From positions 57,678-121,677 of the forward strand of contig NZ_BCRM01000024.1 of assembly GCF_001552595.1 (NCBI RefSeq): a stretch of DNA of 64,000 nucleotides. The letters run 5' to 3'. A program made the translations under genes and the position numbers. Of this stretch, positions 18,189 through 28,229 are shown one piece after another (the first letter of the stretch is position 1; each line of letters opens with the position of its first letter). The DNA comes from Rhodococcus erythropolis NBRC 15567. GTDB taxonomy: Bacteria; Actinomycetota; Actinomycetes; Mycobacteriales; Mycobacteriaceae. The notes under the pieces were generated by a model, which saw only the letters and a program-made list of their open reading frames with translations, made no database searches and was not told the origin of the DNA.

Positions 18189-19496
18189 CTAGACGTTCTT
18201 GCTGAGCAGGCCCCAGTTCTCGAGACCGTCGTACAGCGGAAGGTCGAGGGCGAGCTTGGCGACGCGCGCACGCAGCGCCGGCAGATCCGCGTTGCCGGCC
18301 AGAGCGGTACCGATGATGTCGGCGACCTCGGTGAACTCGGCATCGCCGAATCCGCGGGTGGCCAACGCTGCGGTACCGATACGCAGACCGGAGGTGGTCA
18401 TCGGCGGGCGGGGATCGAACGGAACAGCGTTGCGGTTGACCGTGATGCCGATTTCGTGCAGAAGGTCCTCACCCTGCTGGCCGTCGAGCTGCGAGTTACG
18501 CAGGTCCACGAGAACGAGGTGGACGTCTGTGCCGCCGGTCAGGACACTGATGCCCTGGTCTGCGACGTCCTTGTTGCCCAGACGCTCGGCAAGGATGCGC
18601 GCACCGGAAAGGGTGCGTGCCTGACGATCCTTGAACTCTTCACCGGCAGCGATCTTGAAGGTGACTGCCTTGGCCGCGATGGCGTGCATGAGCGGTCCAC
18701 CCTGCTGACCCGGGAAGACAGCGGAGTTGAGCTTCTTGGCCCACTCCTTCTTCGCCAGGATCAGGCCGGAACGCGGTCCACCGAGTGTCTTGTGGACGGT
18801 CGAGGAGACGACATCCGCGTACGGGACGGGCGACGGGTGCAGGCCTGCGGCAACCAGTCCGGCGAAGTGAGCCATGTCCACCCACAGGTACGCCCCGACC
18901 TCGTCGGCGATCGCACGGAACGCCGCGAAGTCCTGCTGACGCGGGTACGCGGACCAACCGGCAACGATGACCTTCGGCTTCTCGGCGAGGGCGATCGAGC
19001 GCACCTCGTCCATGTCGATGCGGTGATCTTCCTTGCTGACGCCGTAGGACGCGACGTCGTACAACTTGCCGGAGAAGTTCAGCTTCATGCCGTGCGTGAG
19101 GTGACCACCGTGTGCAAGGTCGAGGCCGAGCAGCTTCTCACCCGGGTTCATCAGTGCCATCAGAACAGCAGCGTTGGCCTGTGCGCCCGAGTGCGGCTGA
19201 ACATTCGCGAACTCTGCACCGAAGAGTTCCTTCGCACGGTTGCGCGCCAGATCCTCGATGACGTCGACGTGCTCGCAACCGCCGTAGTAACGACGTCCCG
19301 GGTAGCCCTCGGCGTACTTGTTGGTCAGGACGCTGCCCTGAGCCTGCAGAACCGAGCGGGGAACGAAGTTCTCCGACGCGATCATCTCGAGCGTGTCGCG
19401 CTGACGAGCCAATTCACCAGCCATCGCCTCGGCGACTTCGGGGTCGAGTTCGGCGAGTGATGCAGAGTTGACGTCGGAGCCGGGCACAGCGGTCAT
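18189..19496 (-). CDS. glyA: Serine hydroxymethyltransferase
   Basis: PLP enzyme interconverting serine and glycine with transfer of the one-carbon unit to tetrahydrofolate. It is cytosolic and homodimeric. The 435-residue protein has [10 protein letters not shown] (41-50), the [10 protein letters not shown] motif (101-110), and the PLP-lysine segment [15 protein letters not shown] with Lys236. It sits in the conserved block with coaA and phoH2. No glycine riboswitch is evident in the 76-bp gap upstream. Confidence 0.98.
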   Translation of the reverse strand: MTAVPGSDVNSASLAELDPEVAEAMAGELARQRDTLEMIASENFVPRSVLQAQGSVLTNKYAEGYPGRRYYGGCEHVDVIEDLARNRAKELFGAEFANVQPHSGAQANAAVLMALMNPGEKLLGLDLAHGGHLTHGMKLNFSGKLYDVASYGVSKEDHRIDMDEVRSIALAEKPKVIVAGWSAYPRQQDFAAFRAIADEVGAYLWVDMAHFAGLVAAGLHPSPVPYADVVSSTVHKTLGGPRSGLILAKKEWAKKLNSAVFPGQQGGPLMHAIAAKAVTFKIAAGEEFKDRQARTLSGARILAERLGNKDVADQGISVLTGGTDVHLVLVDLRNSQLDGQQGEDLLHEIGITVNRNAVPFDPRPPMTTSGLRIGTAALATRGFGDAEFTEVADIIGTALAGNADLPALRARVAKLALDLPLYDGLENWGLLSKNV

Positions 19497-19572
19497 CGAG
19501 GAATCTCCAAGCTGGATGCGGAAACGAATGCGTCCAGTCTACGAAGTTCGCTCCCGCCGTCTCCACCCGGCA

Positions 19573-20769
19573 CTAGGCAGCACGCAGAGAGCTGGGGACC
19601 AGCGGCTCGTCGAGCAGCCTGCGGAAGCGTTCGGTGCGCTCTGCGCCCACCGGCACCTCGTCCAGCCAGCCCCCGAGCAGCCGGTATCCCTCGACATACG
19701 TGCTGGTGTACGCCCGCCACAGCGGTGAAGACAGGAACTTGAGCGATTGGCGAGCGCGTTCCGGCGTCGACAGCGACCACCGTTCGAGGAACAGTGCCAC
19801 GTCGTCGAGGCTGCGCCCCTCGTCGTGCAACATCAGAGCGGCATCCTGACGAACACTCAGCAGTTGCCCCGACGCGGCGGAGAGCCGTTGCGCCTTTTCC
19901 CCGTCGAAAGACAAGCCGAGATCGGCGTAGATGTCCTGCGCCCACAAGCCCCACTCCGGACCGACGATCGCTTCCAGCGCCAGATCTGCGAGGCCTTCGG
20001 CCATGATGCACTGCGGCGTGTTGACCAGGAACAGTGTCTGCTCGAGCTGACCCGAACCGACCAGACCGGCTTCCTTACGGCAATGCTCGGTGTGATGGCC
20101 GGGGTAGGACTCGTGCGCGATCAGCCGCGGCAGGTTGGCCATGAACTGCGGCAGATCCGAATTGATCGCAACCTTGGAGCGGTAGTCACCAAGGTAGTAG
20201 TTGAAGCCGGACCACGGCTTGTCCCCCACCACTTCGTATTCGACGGTTTCCGACGCCGGAAGCCCGAACGTGCCGCGGACCAGATCGCGCAGCGCACTCG
20301 ACATTGCCTCGACGCACTCGTTCAGTCTCGCCGCGGGGATCTCGTCGGCCTTGCGATGCGCCTGCACTCGCTGTGCCAGCGGTCCCGGACCGGGCAGAAC
20401 TTCACCCATCAACCGGTGCGCGTCGCTGTAGGCGTCCTCGTTTCCCTTTTCGATTCGTACGTCGAAGTACGCCTCCACCTCGTCCACGAAGCCGATGTCC
20501 TCACCCGCGAACTTGCGCCCGGAGCATTCCAGGGCGCGAAGGTGAACGTCGATGAAGTGAGCGCGCTCGGCATTCAGACCACTTCCGGCCAGCTCGCCCC
20601 GCAATTCACGTGCCGTGCGGGCAAGTTCACGCGGATCGGGCTTCGGGGCGCTCTCGATCTGCTTACGCAGCGCGGGGTCACCGGTGAACGCGTCGACGAA
20701 CCCGTCTTCGAGACGGTCGAAACCCAGTCCGAGCAGCAGATATTGGCGAACAAGTGTGTCTGGATCCAT
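19573..20769 (-). CDS. DUF885 family protein, probable metallopeptidase
   Basis: 398-residue helical protein with the DUF885 zinc motif HESYPGHH (His219, Glu220, His225, His226) and a downstream EGLADLALE segment that could supply the third ligand. These suggest a zinc-dependent peptidase of the gluzincin type; substrate unknown. A start at 20805 would add 12 residues. ATG 20769 (MDPDTLVRQYLLLGLGFDRL) fits the family better, though no strong RBS is seen for either. It is co-directional with glyA, 76 bp away. Confidence 0.85.
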   Translation of the reverse strand: MDPDTLVRQYLLLGLGFDRLEDGFVDAFTGDPALRKQIESAPKPDPRELARTARELRGELAGSGLNAERAHFIDVHLRALECSGRKFAGEDIGFVDEVEAYFDVRIEKGNEDAYSDAHRLMGEVLPGPGPLAQRVQAHRKADEIPAARLNECVEAMSSALRDLVRGTFGLPASETVEYEVVGDKPWSGFNYYLGDYRSKVAINSDLPQFMANLPRLIAHESYPGHHTEHCRKEAGLVGSGQLEQTLFLVNTPQCIMAEGLADLALEAIVGPEWGLWAQDIYADLGLSFDGEKAQRLSAASGQLLSVRQDAALMLHDEGRSLDDVALFLERWSLSTPERARQSLKFLSSPLWRAYTSTYVEGYRLLGGWLDEVPVGAERTERFRRLLDEPLVPSSLRAA

Positions 20770-20941
20770 AACGACCGAGCCTAGCCGCTCGCTCCGGAAT
20801 GCCACCCGGCGAAAGTCCCGGACGTGGCACCGAGCACAATCCGACTATGCACTCGGATCGTGCGCACACGCGCCTGGCTTGCTCGCATAGCTGTTTCGTC
20901 CGCCGGGCCCCGGGTTCACTACATGCCGGTGAGCTGGGCTG

Positions 20942-21874
20942 ATGGCGCGCACCAACGAATCGAGTCCCTACGTCGAGTTCGACCGCAAGCAGTGGCGGAC
21001 ACTGCGTAAGTCGACGCCGCTGGTGTTGACCGAGGACGAGTTGTACGGCCTGCGTGGTCTCGGCGAGCAGATCGATCTCGAAGAAGTTGCCGAGGTTTAT
21101 CTCCCCCTCGCACGTCTGATCCACCTGCAGGTGGCGGCACGCCAACGGCTGTTCGCGGCCACCGCGACGTTCCTCGGTGAGAAGCATCCCGACCGTCAGG
21201 TGCCCTTCGTCATCGGTGTCGCCGGTTCGGTCGCGGTCGGAAAATCCACGACTGCTCGTGTGCTGCAAGCTCTCCTGGCCCGCTGGGACCACCATCCACG
21301 CGTCGACCTCGTCACCACGGACGGATTCCTCTATCCGACCAGGGAACTCCAGCGTCGGGGCATCATGCACCGCAAGGGTTTTCCCGAAAGTTACGATCGC
21401 CGCAAGCTGTTGCGCTTCGTCACCGAAGTCAAGTCCGGGGCGGAAGAGGTAGCGGCGCCGGTCTATTCGCATACGTCGTACGACATCATCCCGGGCCAGT
21501 ACCACCTGATCCGCCAGCCTGACATCCTCATCATCGAGGGCCTCAACGTCCTGCAGACCGGCCCGCGTCTGATGGTCTCCGATCTGTTCGACTTCTCGAT
21601 CTACGTCGACGCCCGTATCGAGGACATCGAAGCCTGGTACATCCAGCGGTTCCTCGCGCTACGCAACACGTCGTTCGCCGATCCGAACGCTCACTTTCAC
21701 CACTACTCCGGCCTCTCCGACCGTGACGCGACCATCGCGGCGAAGGAGATCTGGAACTCGATCAATCACCCGAACCTGGTGGAGAACATTCTCCCCACCC
21801 GCCCCCACGCAACCCTGGTACTGCGCAAGGACGCCGATCACACGATCAACCGGCTGCGCCTGCGCAAGCTCTGA
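20942..21874 (+). CDS. coaA: Type I pantothenate kinase
   Basis: Phosphorylates pantothenate in the first, committed step of coenzyme A synthesis and is feedback-inhibited by CoA. The 310-residue protein has Walker [10 protein letters not shown] (95-103), the [14 protein letters not shown] substrate-binding segment, and [26 protein letters not shown]. Length and motifs are typical. It is convergent with the prenyltransferase gene, with 6 bp between stop codons. Confidence 0.97.
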   Translation: MARTNESSPYVEFDRKQWRTLRKSTPLVLTEDELYGLRGLGEQIDLEEVAEVYLPLARLIHLQVAARQRLFAATATFLGEKHPDRQVPFVIGVAGSVAVGKSTTARVLQALLARWDHHPRVDLVTTDGFLYPTRELQRRGIMHRKGFPESYDRRKLLRFVTEVKSGAEEVAAPVYSHTSYDIIPGQYHLIRQPDILIIEGLNVLQTGPRLMVSDLFDFSIYVDARIEDIEAWYIQRFLALRNTSFADPNAHFHHYSGLSDRDATIAAKEIWNSINHPNLVENILPTRPHATLVLRKDADHTINRLRLRKL

Positions 21875-21880
21875 GACGGC

Positions 21881-22648
21881 TCAGGCGCCGAACCGGCGGT
21901 GGCGCGCCGCGTAGTCACGCAAGGCTCGAAGAAAGTCGACTCGACGGAACTCGGGCCAGTACGCCTCGGTGAACCAGATCTCCGAATAAGCGCTCTGCCA
22001 CAACAGGAATCCGGAGAGCCGCTGCTCGCCGGAGGTGCGGATCACCAGATCCGGATCGGGCTGTCCCGACGTGTACAAATGACCGTCGATGCCGTCGACT
22101 GTGACAGCCTGGATCAGTTCGTCTCCGCTCAGACCCGCACCGATCTTGTCACGCAGGAGCGATTGGACGGCGTCGGCGATCTCCTGACGTCCGCCGTATC
22201 CGATCGCGACGTTGACATGTGTCCCGGTTCGGCCACTGGTCCCCGCCGCCGCTTCCCGCAAGCGCCTGGACTGCTCGGGGGGCAGAAGATCGAGAGCACC
22301 GACGATCTGCACACTCCAGTTCTTGCCGGGCCCGGAGATCTCTTCGACGACGTCGGTGATGATCTCGAGGAGCGTGTCGAGCTCTTCCGGCTCGCGGCGC
22401 AGGTTCTCGGTCGAGAGCAGGTAGATGGTTGCCATCTCGATTCCGGCGGCGTCGCACCACTCGAGCAATTCGGCAATTTTGAGCGCGCCCATGCGGTGCC
22501 CGTGACTGACATCGGTGAAGCCGTTCTCGCGAGCCCATCGCCGGTTTCCGTCACACATCACGGCTACGTGCCGTGGGTGCGCGAGACCGTCGAGATGACT
22601 GAGGAGCCGTCGCTCGTAGATGCTGTACAGCAGTCCGCGCAGATTCAC
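21881..22648 (-). CDS. Short-chain cis-prenyltransferase, (2Z,6E)-farnesyl diphosphate synthase type
   Basis: 255-residue UPP-synthase-family enzyme that condenses IPP with an allylic diphosphate in cis. The catalytic aspartate lies in AVMCDGNRRWAR (Asp33), with YLLSTENL, NVAIGYGGRQEI and the C-terminal IRTSGEQRLSGFLLWQSAYSE(I)WF motif. It strongly resembles mycobacterial Rv1086, which makes Z,E-farnesyl diphosphate for decaprenyl-phosphate synthesis, and sits in the same neighbourhood. GTG start at 22648. It is divergent from the hemolysin III gene. Confidence 0.93.
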   Translation of the reverse strand: MNLRGLLYSIYERRLLSHLDGLAHPRHVAVMCDGNRRWARENGFTDVSHGHRMGALKIAELLEWCDAAGIEMATIYLLSTENLRREPEELDTLLEIITDVVEEISGPGKNWSVQIVGALDLLPPEQSRRLREAAAGTSGRTGTHVNVAIGYGGRQEIADAVQSLLRDKIGAGLSGDELIQAVTVDGIDGHLYTSGQPDPDLVIRTSGEQRLSGFLLWQSAYSEIWFTEAYWPEFRRVDFLRALRDYAARHRRFGA

Positions 22649-22740
22649 CGTGACATCACCATGGTGTCAAAGACTACGCCCGGCAGTGACAGCCACATGC
22701 GAGCGCCGTCACGCTTTTTGTACGCGTCGAAAACCCGCAG

Positions 22741-22786
22741 GTAGGTTATGCTACTGGTGCGTAACCTACGGTACCGTAGGTTACGC
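22741..22786. promoter_or_regulatory. Perfect 28-bp palindromic operator upstream of hlyIII
   Basis: A perfect palindrome at 22759-22786 (GCGTAACCTACGGT and its reverse complement) lies 34 bp before the hemolysin III start. A further half-site, GTAGGTTA, occurs at 22741-22748, so there are three half-sites in 46 bp. Symmetry and location fit a TetR-family repressor operator. A weak -35/-10 pair (TTGTAC, 18 bp, TAGGTT) overlaps the left half-site. Confidence 0.75.
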
Positions 22787-22820
22787 AGTTCGCAACAGCA
22801 TGGAACGAGAGGGGTTGCAC

Positions 22821-23489
22821 ATGACGGCATTCGGGCTCGACGAGCTTCCGGTCAAACCACGCATGCGCGGTTGGATCCATCTGTGGGCGCTCGGTGTCTC
22901 CGTCGTCGCGGGCATTGTTCTCGTCTCCGTAGCCGGCGCTCAGGTGGGCGCCAAGGCGGCTTGGGCAACCGCGATCTACAGCATCACGATCTGCGGCCTC
23001 TTCGGCATCAGCGCGACTTATCACCGCATCCAGTGGCAGACCGTCAAGGGCCGTACTTGGATGAAGCGTGCGGACCATTCGATGATCTTTCTCTTCATCG
23101 CCGGCAGCTACACACCGTTCGCCATGCTCGGCCTTCCCACCCACACCGGCAAGATCATTCTTGCGATCGTGTGGGCAGGTGCACTGGCCGGCGTTGCCCT
23201 CAAGATGCTCTGGCCCACCGCGCCGAAATGGGTGGGGGTACCGCTCTACCTTCTCCTCGGCTGGGCGATCGTTCCCGTGGTCGGTGAACTGACACACCAG
23301 GTCGGTGTGGCGCCGATGGTGCTGCTGCTCGTCGGCGGAATCTTCTACAGCGTCGGCGCAATTCTGTACGCGACAAAATGGCCCAACCCGTGGCCGACGA
23401 CGTTCGGGCATCACGAGTTCTTCCACGCTGCCACTGTCATCGCAGCGATCTGCCACTACATCGCGGTATGGCTCGTCGTGTTCAACTGA
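22821..23489 (+). CDS. Hemolysin III / PAQR family membrane protein
   Basis: 222-residue integral membrane protein with seven hydrophobic segments and PAQR-family polar motifs: SATYHRIQW near TM2-3, the [18 protein letters not shown] stretch, and [21 protein letters not shown] at the C-terminus. The conserved Ser, Asp and His residues probably form a metal site, as in ceramidase-like PAQR receptors (inference). Start chosen at ATG 22821, with GAGAGGGG spaced 5 bases; ATG 22800 has no RBS. Its 3' end overlaps the convergent YyaL-like gene by 34 bp. Confidence 0.9.
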   Translation: MTAFGLDELPVKPRMRGWIHLWALGVSVVAGIVLVSVAGAQVGAKAAWATAIYSITICGLFGISATYHRIQWQTVKGRTWMKRADHSMIFLFIAGSYTPFAMLGLPTHTGKIILAIVWAGALAGVALKMLWPTAPKWVGVPLYLLLGWAIVPVVGELTHQVGVAPMVLLLVGGIFYSVGAILYATKWPNPWPTTFGHHEFFHAATVIAAICHYIAVWLVVFN

Positions 23490-25483
23490 TTCGCCAGTTC
23501 CACCACCGTCGTCACCGGCCGATCACACACGAATCCCCGACAGATGTAGGCGGCTTCACCGTCGTCGACAAGGGGGCGATCTGCAAGCAGCGGTGAAGAA
23601 TCCGGCGCTCCGCCGACAACCACTGCACCACCCGGGGCAAGCCGCCGGGCATCGGCCAACAGCGAACCTTCCCCGACGACGGCAACCTGTATCGGACCAC
23701 GCAACGACGCTTCCGCCACTGTGAGCCAGTGTCCCGCCGACCGAGGCGCACGCTCGAGCGGCAGCGTGGCCCTCGCCAACGCGTCCGCCGCGGCCTGGGC
23801 GTAACGAGAGGATCGACCGGCATCGGTCAACGCCGCCGCGGTCAACAGAGCCTCCGCGACGCTCGACGCACCGGACGGCGTCGCGCCGTCCAACGGGTCT
23901 CGGGGCCGTGTGACGAGGGACTCCGCGAAATCGGCCGTGTCGAACCAGCTTCCCGGCTCGGCCGGATCGGCGAAGTGGTCGAGCGTGACGTCGAGCAACT
24001 GCTGCGCCGCATCGAGCCACCGCGCGAATCCCGTTGCCTGGTAGAGAGCCAGGAGGCCGGTGGCCAACATTGCGTAATCCTCGAGCACTGCCGTCGGGGT
24101 GCCGACAGCACCGCCGAGGGAAGCCCGACGCAAATGACCGTCCACCAGGTGAAGGTCGAGAAGAGCGCCAGCGCACTCGGCCGCCGCCGCGATCCAGTCG
24201 GGTCGATCCAGGGCAAGTCCCGCTTCCGTCAAAGCCGTGACGGTCAACCCGTTCCAGGCCGTCACCACTTTGTCGTCGCGGCCAGGCTGTGGACGCTGAG
24301 CCCGGGCGGCGCGTAGAGCGTCGGAGACCTTCTGCCAGCGCGACCAGTCGTCGGGGTCACGGAGCAATTGCAATACCGACGCACCCTCTTCGAATGTTCC
24401 GGTATCGGTGACCCGGAACAAGTCCGCCGCCCACTGCGCGTCCTCCGCACCGAGTACCTCGACCAGCTGCGTCGGCGTCCATACGTACGTGAGGCCTTCG
24501 ACGCCGTCGGTGTCGGCATCGAGAGCCGAAGCGAAGCAACCGTTCTCGGTCAGCAAATCGGAGAGCAAAAACCCTGCGGTCTCACTGGCGACGCGGGTGG
24601 CCAGGTCCGATCCGGTTCGCCGCGCCAAGTGCGCGTAGAACCGCAGGAGCAACGCATTGTCGTTGAGCATCTTCTCGAAGTGCGGAACCACCCACTCGGC
24701 ATCGACCGAGTAGCGCGAGAACCCCCCGCCCAACTGGTCGTAGATACCGCCGCGTGCCATTGCTTCGGCGGTGCGCTCGATGCCGCCGAGGATCTCGCCC
24801 GCACCCGTTCGCTCGAACTGTCGGAGCAGCCCCTCCAGTAGTGCCGACGGTGGAAACTTCGGTGCCCCACCGAATCCCCCGCGCGGGATGTCCTCGTCAC
24901 CGAGGATCGATCGACCCGCCGCGTTCAGCAGCTCGGCGTCGATAGGCGCTCCGCCGTACGGAATTCCGCCAGACGCGCGCTGAAGTTCCGTGACGATCGA
25001 CTGTGCCGCGTTGTCGACCTCGTCGCGCCGATTCGTGAAGGTGTCGGCTATCGCTTCGAGAAGCTGTGTGAACGACGGCATTCCGCCGCGAGGCGTCGGC
25101 GGGTAGTACGTGCCGCAGTAGAACGGTGAACCGTCGGGAGTCAGAAAACAGGTCATGGGCCAGCCGCCCTGACCGGTCATCGCGACCGTCGCATTCATGT
25201 AGACGGCGTCGATGTCGGGACGTTCTTCGCGGTCCACCTTCACACAGACGAAGTTCGCGTTCATGACGGCCGCGATCTCGTCGTTCTCGAACGACTCGTG
25301 CGCCATGACGTGGCACCAGTGGCACGCCGAGTATCCGATCGAGAGAAGGATCGGCACGTTGCGCTCGCGCGCCCAGTCCATCGCCTCTTCACCCCACTGT
25401 TGCCAGTGGACCGGATTGTCGGCGTGCTGACGCAGGTAAGGGCTCGAGGACCCACCCAGGTTGTTGCGCAGCCGTGGGTCCAT
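23456..25483 (-). CDS. Thioredoxin-domain protein, YyaL/SSP411 family
   Basis: 675-residue cytosolic protein. The N-terminal thioredoxin-like DUF255 domain has [18 protein letters not shown], with the CHWC pair at 54-57. An (alpha/alpha)6-barrel-like domain with glycan-epimerase/six-hairpin character follows (for example [33 protein letters not shown]). The function of the family is not settled. It resembles mycobacterial Rv1084 in size and place. The stop codon lies inside the hemolysin III 3' end on the opposite strand. Confidence 0.93.
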   Translation of the reverse strand: MDPRLRNNLGGSSSPYLRQHADNPVHWQQWGEEAMDWARERNVPILLSIGYSACHWCHVMAHESFENDEIAAVMNANFVCVKVDREERPDIDAVYMNATVAMTGQGGWPMTCFLTPDGSPFYCGTYYPPTPRGGMPSFTQLLEAIADTFTNRRDEVDNAAQSIVTELQRASGGIPYGGAPIDAELLNAAGRSILGDEDIPRGGFGGAPKFPPSALLEGLLRQFERTGAGEILGGIERTAEAMARGGIYDQLGGGFSRYSVDAEWVVPHFEKMLNDNALLLRFYAHLARRTGSDLATRVASETAGFLLSDLLTENGCFASALDADTDGVEGLTYVWTPTQLVEVLGAEDAQWAADLFRVTDTGTFEEGASVLQLLRDPDDWSRWQKVSDALRAARAQRPQPGRDDKVVTAWNGLTVTALTEAGLALDRPDWIAAAAECAGALLDLHLVDGHLRRASLGGAVGTPTAVLEDYAMLATGLLALYQATGFARWLDAAQQLLDVTLDHFADPAEPGSWFDTADFAESLVTRPRDPLDGATPSGASSVAEALLTAAALTDAGRSSRYAQAAADALARATLPLERAPRSAGHWLTVAEASLRGPIQVAVVGEGSLLADARRLAPGGAVVVGGAPDSSPLLADRPLVDDGEAAYICRGFVCDRPVTTVVELANQLNTTSHTAM

Positions 25484-25502
25484 CGTCGCTACCTCGTTCG
25501 TC

Positions 25503-25817
25503 TCAGGATTCTTGCTTCGGCTTCTTCTCGGTAGAGACGTTCGGTTCCGCCGGGCTCGGAGCTGTGATCGCTCCCCGGTCGGTGCCTTCGTCTGCCTGCT
25601 GATCGAGTTCGGGATGATCCGGTTCGAATGTTTCCGGCAGCTTCTTGAGCTGGCGGTTCATCGACCGGACCAAGAGGATCACACCGATGAGCAGCGCAAG
25701 AATCACCAGCAGGCCGACCGGAGACGACTTTCCGAACTCCGGGCCGGATGGGTTACTCGGGGTCTGAGCAAGAAATTGTGTGGTGCCGAGAACTACCTCG
25801 GCGGACAGAGCATTCAC
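25503..25817 (-). CDS. Small single-pass membrane protein (Rv1083-like)
   Basis: 104-residue protein with one strong transmembrane helix (about residues 34-51, [17 protein letters not shown]) followed by [17 protein letters not shown] and an acidic, charged tail. Unknown function. It begins with GTG overlapping the mca stop (GTGA), so it is translationally coupled to mca, and it precedes the YyaL-like gene by 19 bp. The same gene trio occurs in mycobacteria (from memory), which suggests a link to mycothiol or redox maintenance. Confidence 0.85.
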   Translation of the reverse strand: MNALSAEVVLGTTQFLAQTPSNPSGPEFGKSSPVGLLVILALLIGVILLVRSMNRQLKKLPETFEPDHPELDQQADEGTDRGAITAPSPAEPNVSTEKKPKQES

Positions 25818-26704
25818 TTCTGAGCGTCCTCTTCGAGACCTGCGAACAGGTCGGTTTCCGGAATGGACGTGGTGACCCGCGTCTTGGCGAGCTCGAATTC
25901 CTCGGTGGGCCAGATCTTCTGCTGAATATCGAGCGGCACAGCGAAGAACGAACCGTTGGGATCGATCTGCGTCGCGTGCGCACGCAGAGCGTCGTCACGC
26001 TGGGGAAAGTAGTCGCCGCACGTGACCTGAGTGGTCACCCGGACCATCATGTCGCCGCGCTCGGTCTTCCACTTCTTGAGCCAGTCCGCCATCGGGAACG
26101 GCTCACCGCGACGCTCGTACTCCTCCTGGAAGAGTTCGAGGCGCTTACGGATGAATCCGTGCGAGTAGTAGACCTTCTTGATTTCCCACGGCTGACCGTC
26201 CTCGGGGAAGTACTCGGGATCGGCAGCGGCCTCGTAGGCAGCCATCGACACCTCGTGGCACCGGATGTGGTCCGGGTGCGGGTATCCGCCGTTCTCGTCG
26301 TACGTCGTGACGACGTGGGGACGGAACTCGCGAATCACCTTGACCAGAGCGCGCGTCGACTCTTCGAGCGGAACGAGGGCGAAGCACCCTTCGGGCAGCG
26401 GCGGAAGAGGATCACCCTCGGGGAGCCCGGAATCGACGAAACCGAGCCAGCGCTGCTTCACGCCCAGGATGCGAGCGGCCTCGGCCATCTCCTCCTGGCG
26501 AACTTCGCTGATTCGATCGCGGACACCGGGAACGTCCATGGCCGGGTTGAGAATGTCGCCACGCTCACCCCCGGTGAGCGTCAGGACCATCACTTCGTGG
26601 CCTTCGGCTGCATAACGGGCGGTGGTGGCCGCACCCTTGCTCGACTCGTCGTCGGGATGGGCATGGACGGCCATGAGCCGGAATCCGCTCACGTGTTCGT
26701 TCAC
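25814..26704 (-). CDS. mca: Mycothiol S-conjugate amidase
   Basis: Zinc amidase that cleaves mycothiol S-conjugates to glucosaminyl-inositol and an exported mercapturic acid, part of thiol-based detoxification in actinobacteria. The 296-residue form starts at GTG 26704. The LmbE-fold motifs are HAHPDDE (His16, Asp19), TGGERGD, and [19 protein letters not shown] with the third metal histidine. A longer TTG-initiated frame to 26836 would translate a 24-bp tandem repeat and has no RBS, so the shorter form is preferred. Downstream it is coupled to the small membrane protein. Confidence 0.95.
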   Translation of the reverse strand: MNEHVSGFRLMAVHAHPDDESSKGAATTARYAAEGHEVMVLTLTGGERGDILNPAMDVPGVRDRISEVRQEEMAEAARILGVKQRWLGFVDSGLPEGDPLPPLPEGCFALVPLEESTRALVKVIREFRPHVVTTYDENGGYPHPDHIRCHEVSMAAYEAAADPEYFPEDGQPWEIKKVYYSHGFIRKRLELFQEEYERRGEPFPMADWLKKWKTERGDMMVRVTTQVTCGDYFPQRDDALRAHATQIDPNGSFFAVPLDIQQKIWPTEEFELAKTRVTTSIPETDLFAGLEEDAQK

Positions 26705-26710
26705 CTCAAC

Positions 26711-26782
26711 TTCACCTGTAGCCGTTGCCGGCAGTTCACTTGTAGCCGTCACCGGCAGTTCACCTGTAGCCGTCACCGGCAG
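26711..26782 (-). repeat. Three 24-bp tandem repeats in the mca leader
   Basis: Near-identical units at 26711-26734, 26735-26758 and 26759-26782 lie directly upstream of the chosen mca start. The unit length is a multiple of three, so the frame stays open (it would encode ELPVTATG-like octapeptides). The stretch probably belongs to the mca 5' UTR or promoter region; I see no other signal in the 26783-26995 gap apart from a TTGACG at 26831-26836 on the minus strand. Confidence 0.85.
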
Positions 26783-26995
26783 TCTTCGAGTCACACGCTG
26801 TGCACCGCTCGGATTACTCCGGGTCGTTGCCGTCAAACGTACCGACTGCCGACAAACCTACCGACGGCGCGACGGGACACGTCCTCTATAGTTCCACCCG
26901 AGAGTTCCTGGCGCAGCCGTGACCCCTTCGGTAATTCGGCGGGACACAGTCAGTTGCTGCACGACACGTGAACTCGAGTCTTCGAGAGCAGAGTG

Positions 26996-27421
26996 ATGAG
27001 CAAACCGCTTCCCCAAGATCGGTACCCGAGCACAACTCGCACGGGCAGTCCCCGCAAGTGGATGGTGTGGGCTCTGACCGCACTCGTCATCGTCGTAGGC
27101 GGCGGAATCGCGTACTACGCGTACGGAAAATTTGCGGTCAAGGAAATCGAGACCGAGACCATCTCGTTCGACATCGCCAACGACTCCACGGTGAAGATCC
27201 GCTTCACCGTCACACGCGACGACTCGTCACGTGACGCGATGTGCATCGTGCGCGCTCGCTCGAAGGACGGATCCGAAACCGGACGACGTGAGGTCTACGT
27301 CCCGTCCTCCGAGCATCAGACCCTCGAGTTCAACACCGAGGTCAAGACGTCCCAGCCGCCAGGCATGGCCGACGTCTACGGCTGTAGCTTCGACGTTCCG
27401 GAGTACCTGACCAAGAGCTGA
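26996..27421 (+). CDS. DUF4307 domain membrane protein
   Basis: 141-residue protein with a basic N-terminus, one transmembrane helix (about residues 22-44, WMVWALTALVIVVGGGIAYYAYG) and an extracytoplasmic beta-rich DUF4307 domain (TETISFDIANDSTVKIRFTVTRDDSSRDAMCIVRARS). Two cysteines (in AMCIV and YGCSF) could pair outside the cell. It corresponds to the Rv1081c position between mca and greA. Function unknown. The ATG at 26996 is preferred over GTG 26993. Confidence 0.88.
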   Translation: MSKPLPQDRYPSTTRTGSPRKWMVWALTALVIVVGGGIAYYAYGKFAVKEIETETISFDIANDSTVKIRFTVTRDDSSRDAMCIVRARSKDGSETGRREVYVPSSEHQTLEFNTEVKTSQPPGMADVYGCSFDVPEYLTKS

Positions 27422-27480
27422 CCTCGGAACGCATCCACCCTGCCGGACGTTTGGCGCCGGACAGGGCGGGTAGTCATGCG

Positions 27481-27523
27481 TGATAGAATTGCCCGATACA
27501 CGGTTCCGGGTGGAACCGTGTAT
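27481..27523 (+). promoter_or_regulatory. greA promoter (extended -10) with 5' hairpin
   Basis: TGATAGAAT at 27481-27489 reads as an extended -10 element. It is followed at once by a perfect 12-bp hairpin (27496-27507 with 27512-27523, loop GGGT). Transcription would therefore start at or near the hairpin and give greA a ~150-nt leader. A smaller GGAGCC/GGCTCC hairpin (27613-27627) lies just before the ribosome site. Confidence 0.5.
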
Positions 27524-27648
27524 TGCTGCATTGACGCAAGGTTTGACGGCAAGGTTGCATCCCTGGTGGTGCTTCCGAGTCGTTGTTCGCTGCTGTTGCA
27601 GCGATCGTCGAGGGAGCCCCCGGCTCCGACTACTAGGGAGTGATCGAG

Positions 27649-28143
27649 ATGACCGAGACCCAGGTGACCTGGCTTACCCAGGAATCACATGACAGGCTCA
27701 AGAACGAACTCGACCAGCTCATCGCCAATCGCCCGGTCATCGCCGCCGAGATCAACGAGCGTCGCGAAGAGGGTGACCTGAAAGAGAACGGCGGCTACCA
27801 CGCTGCCCGCGAAGAGCAGGGTCAGCAGGAAGCCCGCATTCGCCAGCTCCAGGAGCTGCTGAACAGCGCAAAGGTCGGCGAGGCCCCCACTCAGTCCGGT
27901 GTTGCACTGCCCGGATCCGTAGTCAAGGTCTACTACGACGGCGACGAGAGTGACACCGAGACGTTCCTCATCGCTACCCGCGAAGAAGGCGCACGTGACG
28001 CCAAGCTCGAGGTCTACTCCCCGAACTCACCGCTGGGCGGCGCGCTGCTCGAAGCCAAGGTCGGCGACACGCGTGAGTACAACCTGCCCAACGGCAGCAC
28101 CATGAAGGTCACGCTGCTGAGCGCGGAGCCTTACCACAGCTGA
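27649..28143 (+). CDS. greA: Transcription elongation factor GreA
   Basis: 164-residue factor that inserts into the RNA polymerase secondary channel and stimulates cleavage of backtracked RNA. The N-terminal coiled coil has the acidic tip residues in [22 protein letters not shown]. The C-terminal FKBP-like domain has [27 protein letters not shown] 27649 has AGGGAG 8 bases upstream; GTG 27640 would overlap that site. It has a long structured leader upstream and a strong terminator downstream. Confidence 0.97.
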   Translation: MTETQVTWLTQESHDRLKNELDQLIANRPVIAAEINERREEGDLKENGGYHAAREEQGQQEARIRQLQELLNSAKVGEAPTQSGVALPGSVVKVYYDGDESDTETFLIATREEGARDAKLEVYSPNSPLGGALLEAKVGDTREYNLPNGSTMKVTLLSAEPYHS

Positions 28144-28163
28144 TCGGCTGTACCAGCTCTGAG

Positions 28164-28200
28164 AAGAAGCGCCACCCGACTCGGTCGGGTGGCGCTTCTT
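28164..28200. terminator. Bidirectional terminator, greA/NlpC
   Basis: Perfect 17-bp stem (28164-28180 with 28184-28200), loop TCG, ending in TTCTT, between the convergent greA and the NlpC/P60 gene. Confidence 0.92.
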
Positions 28201-28229
28201 GCTCTGTCGGCGTTGCAGTTCCGGCCCAC

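Noticed and set aside
18177..19460. 427-codon plus-strand ORF over glyA
   Set aside because: Complement of an unmistakable serine hydroxymethyltransferase. It shows no domains.
19497..19572. Glycine riboswitch before glyA
   Set aside because: The 76-bp gap is too short and lacks the paired aptamer pattern.
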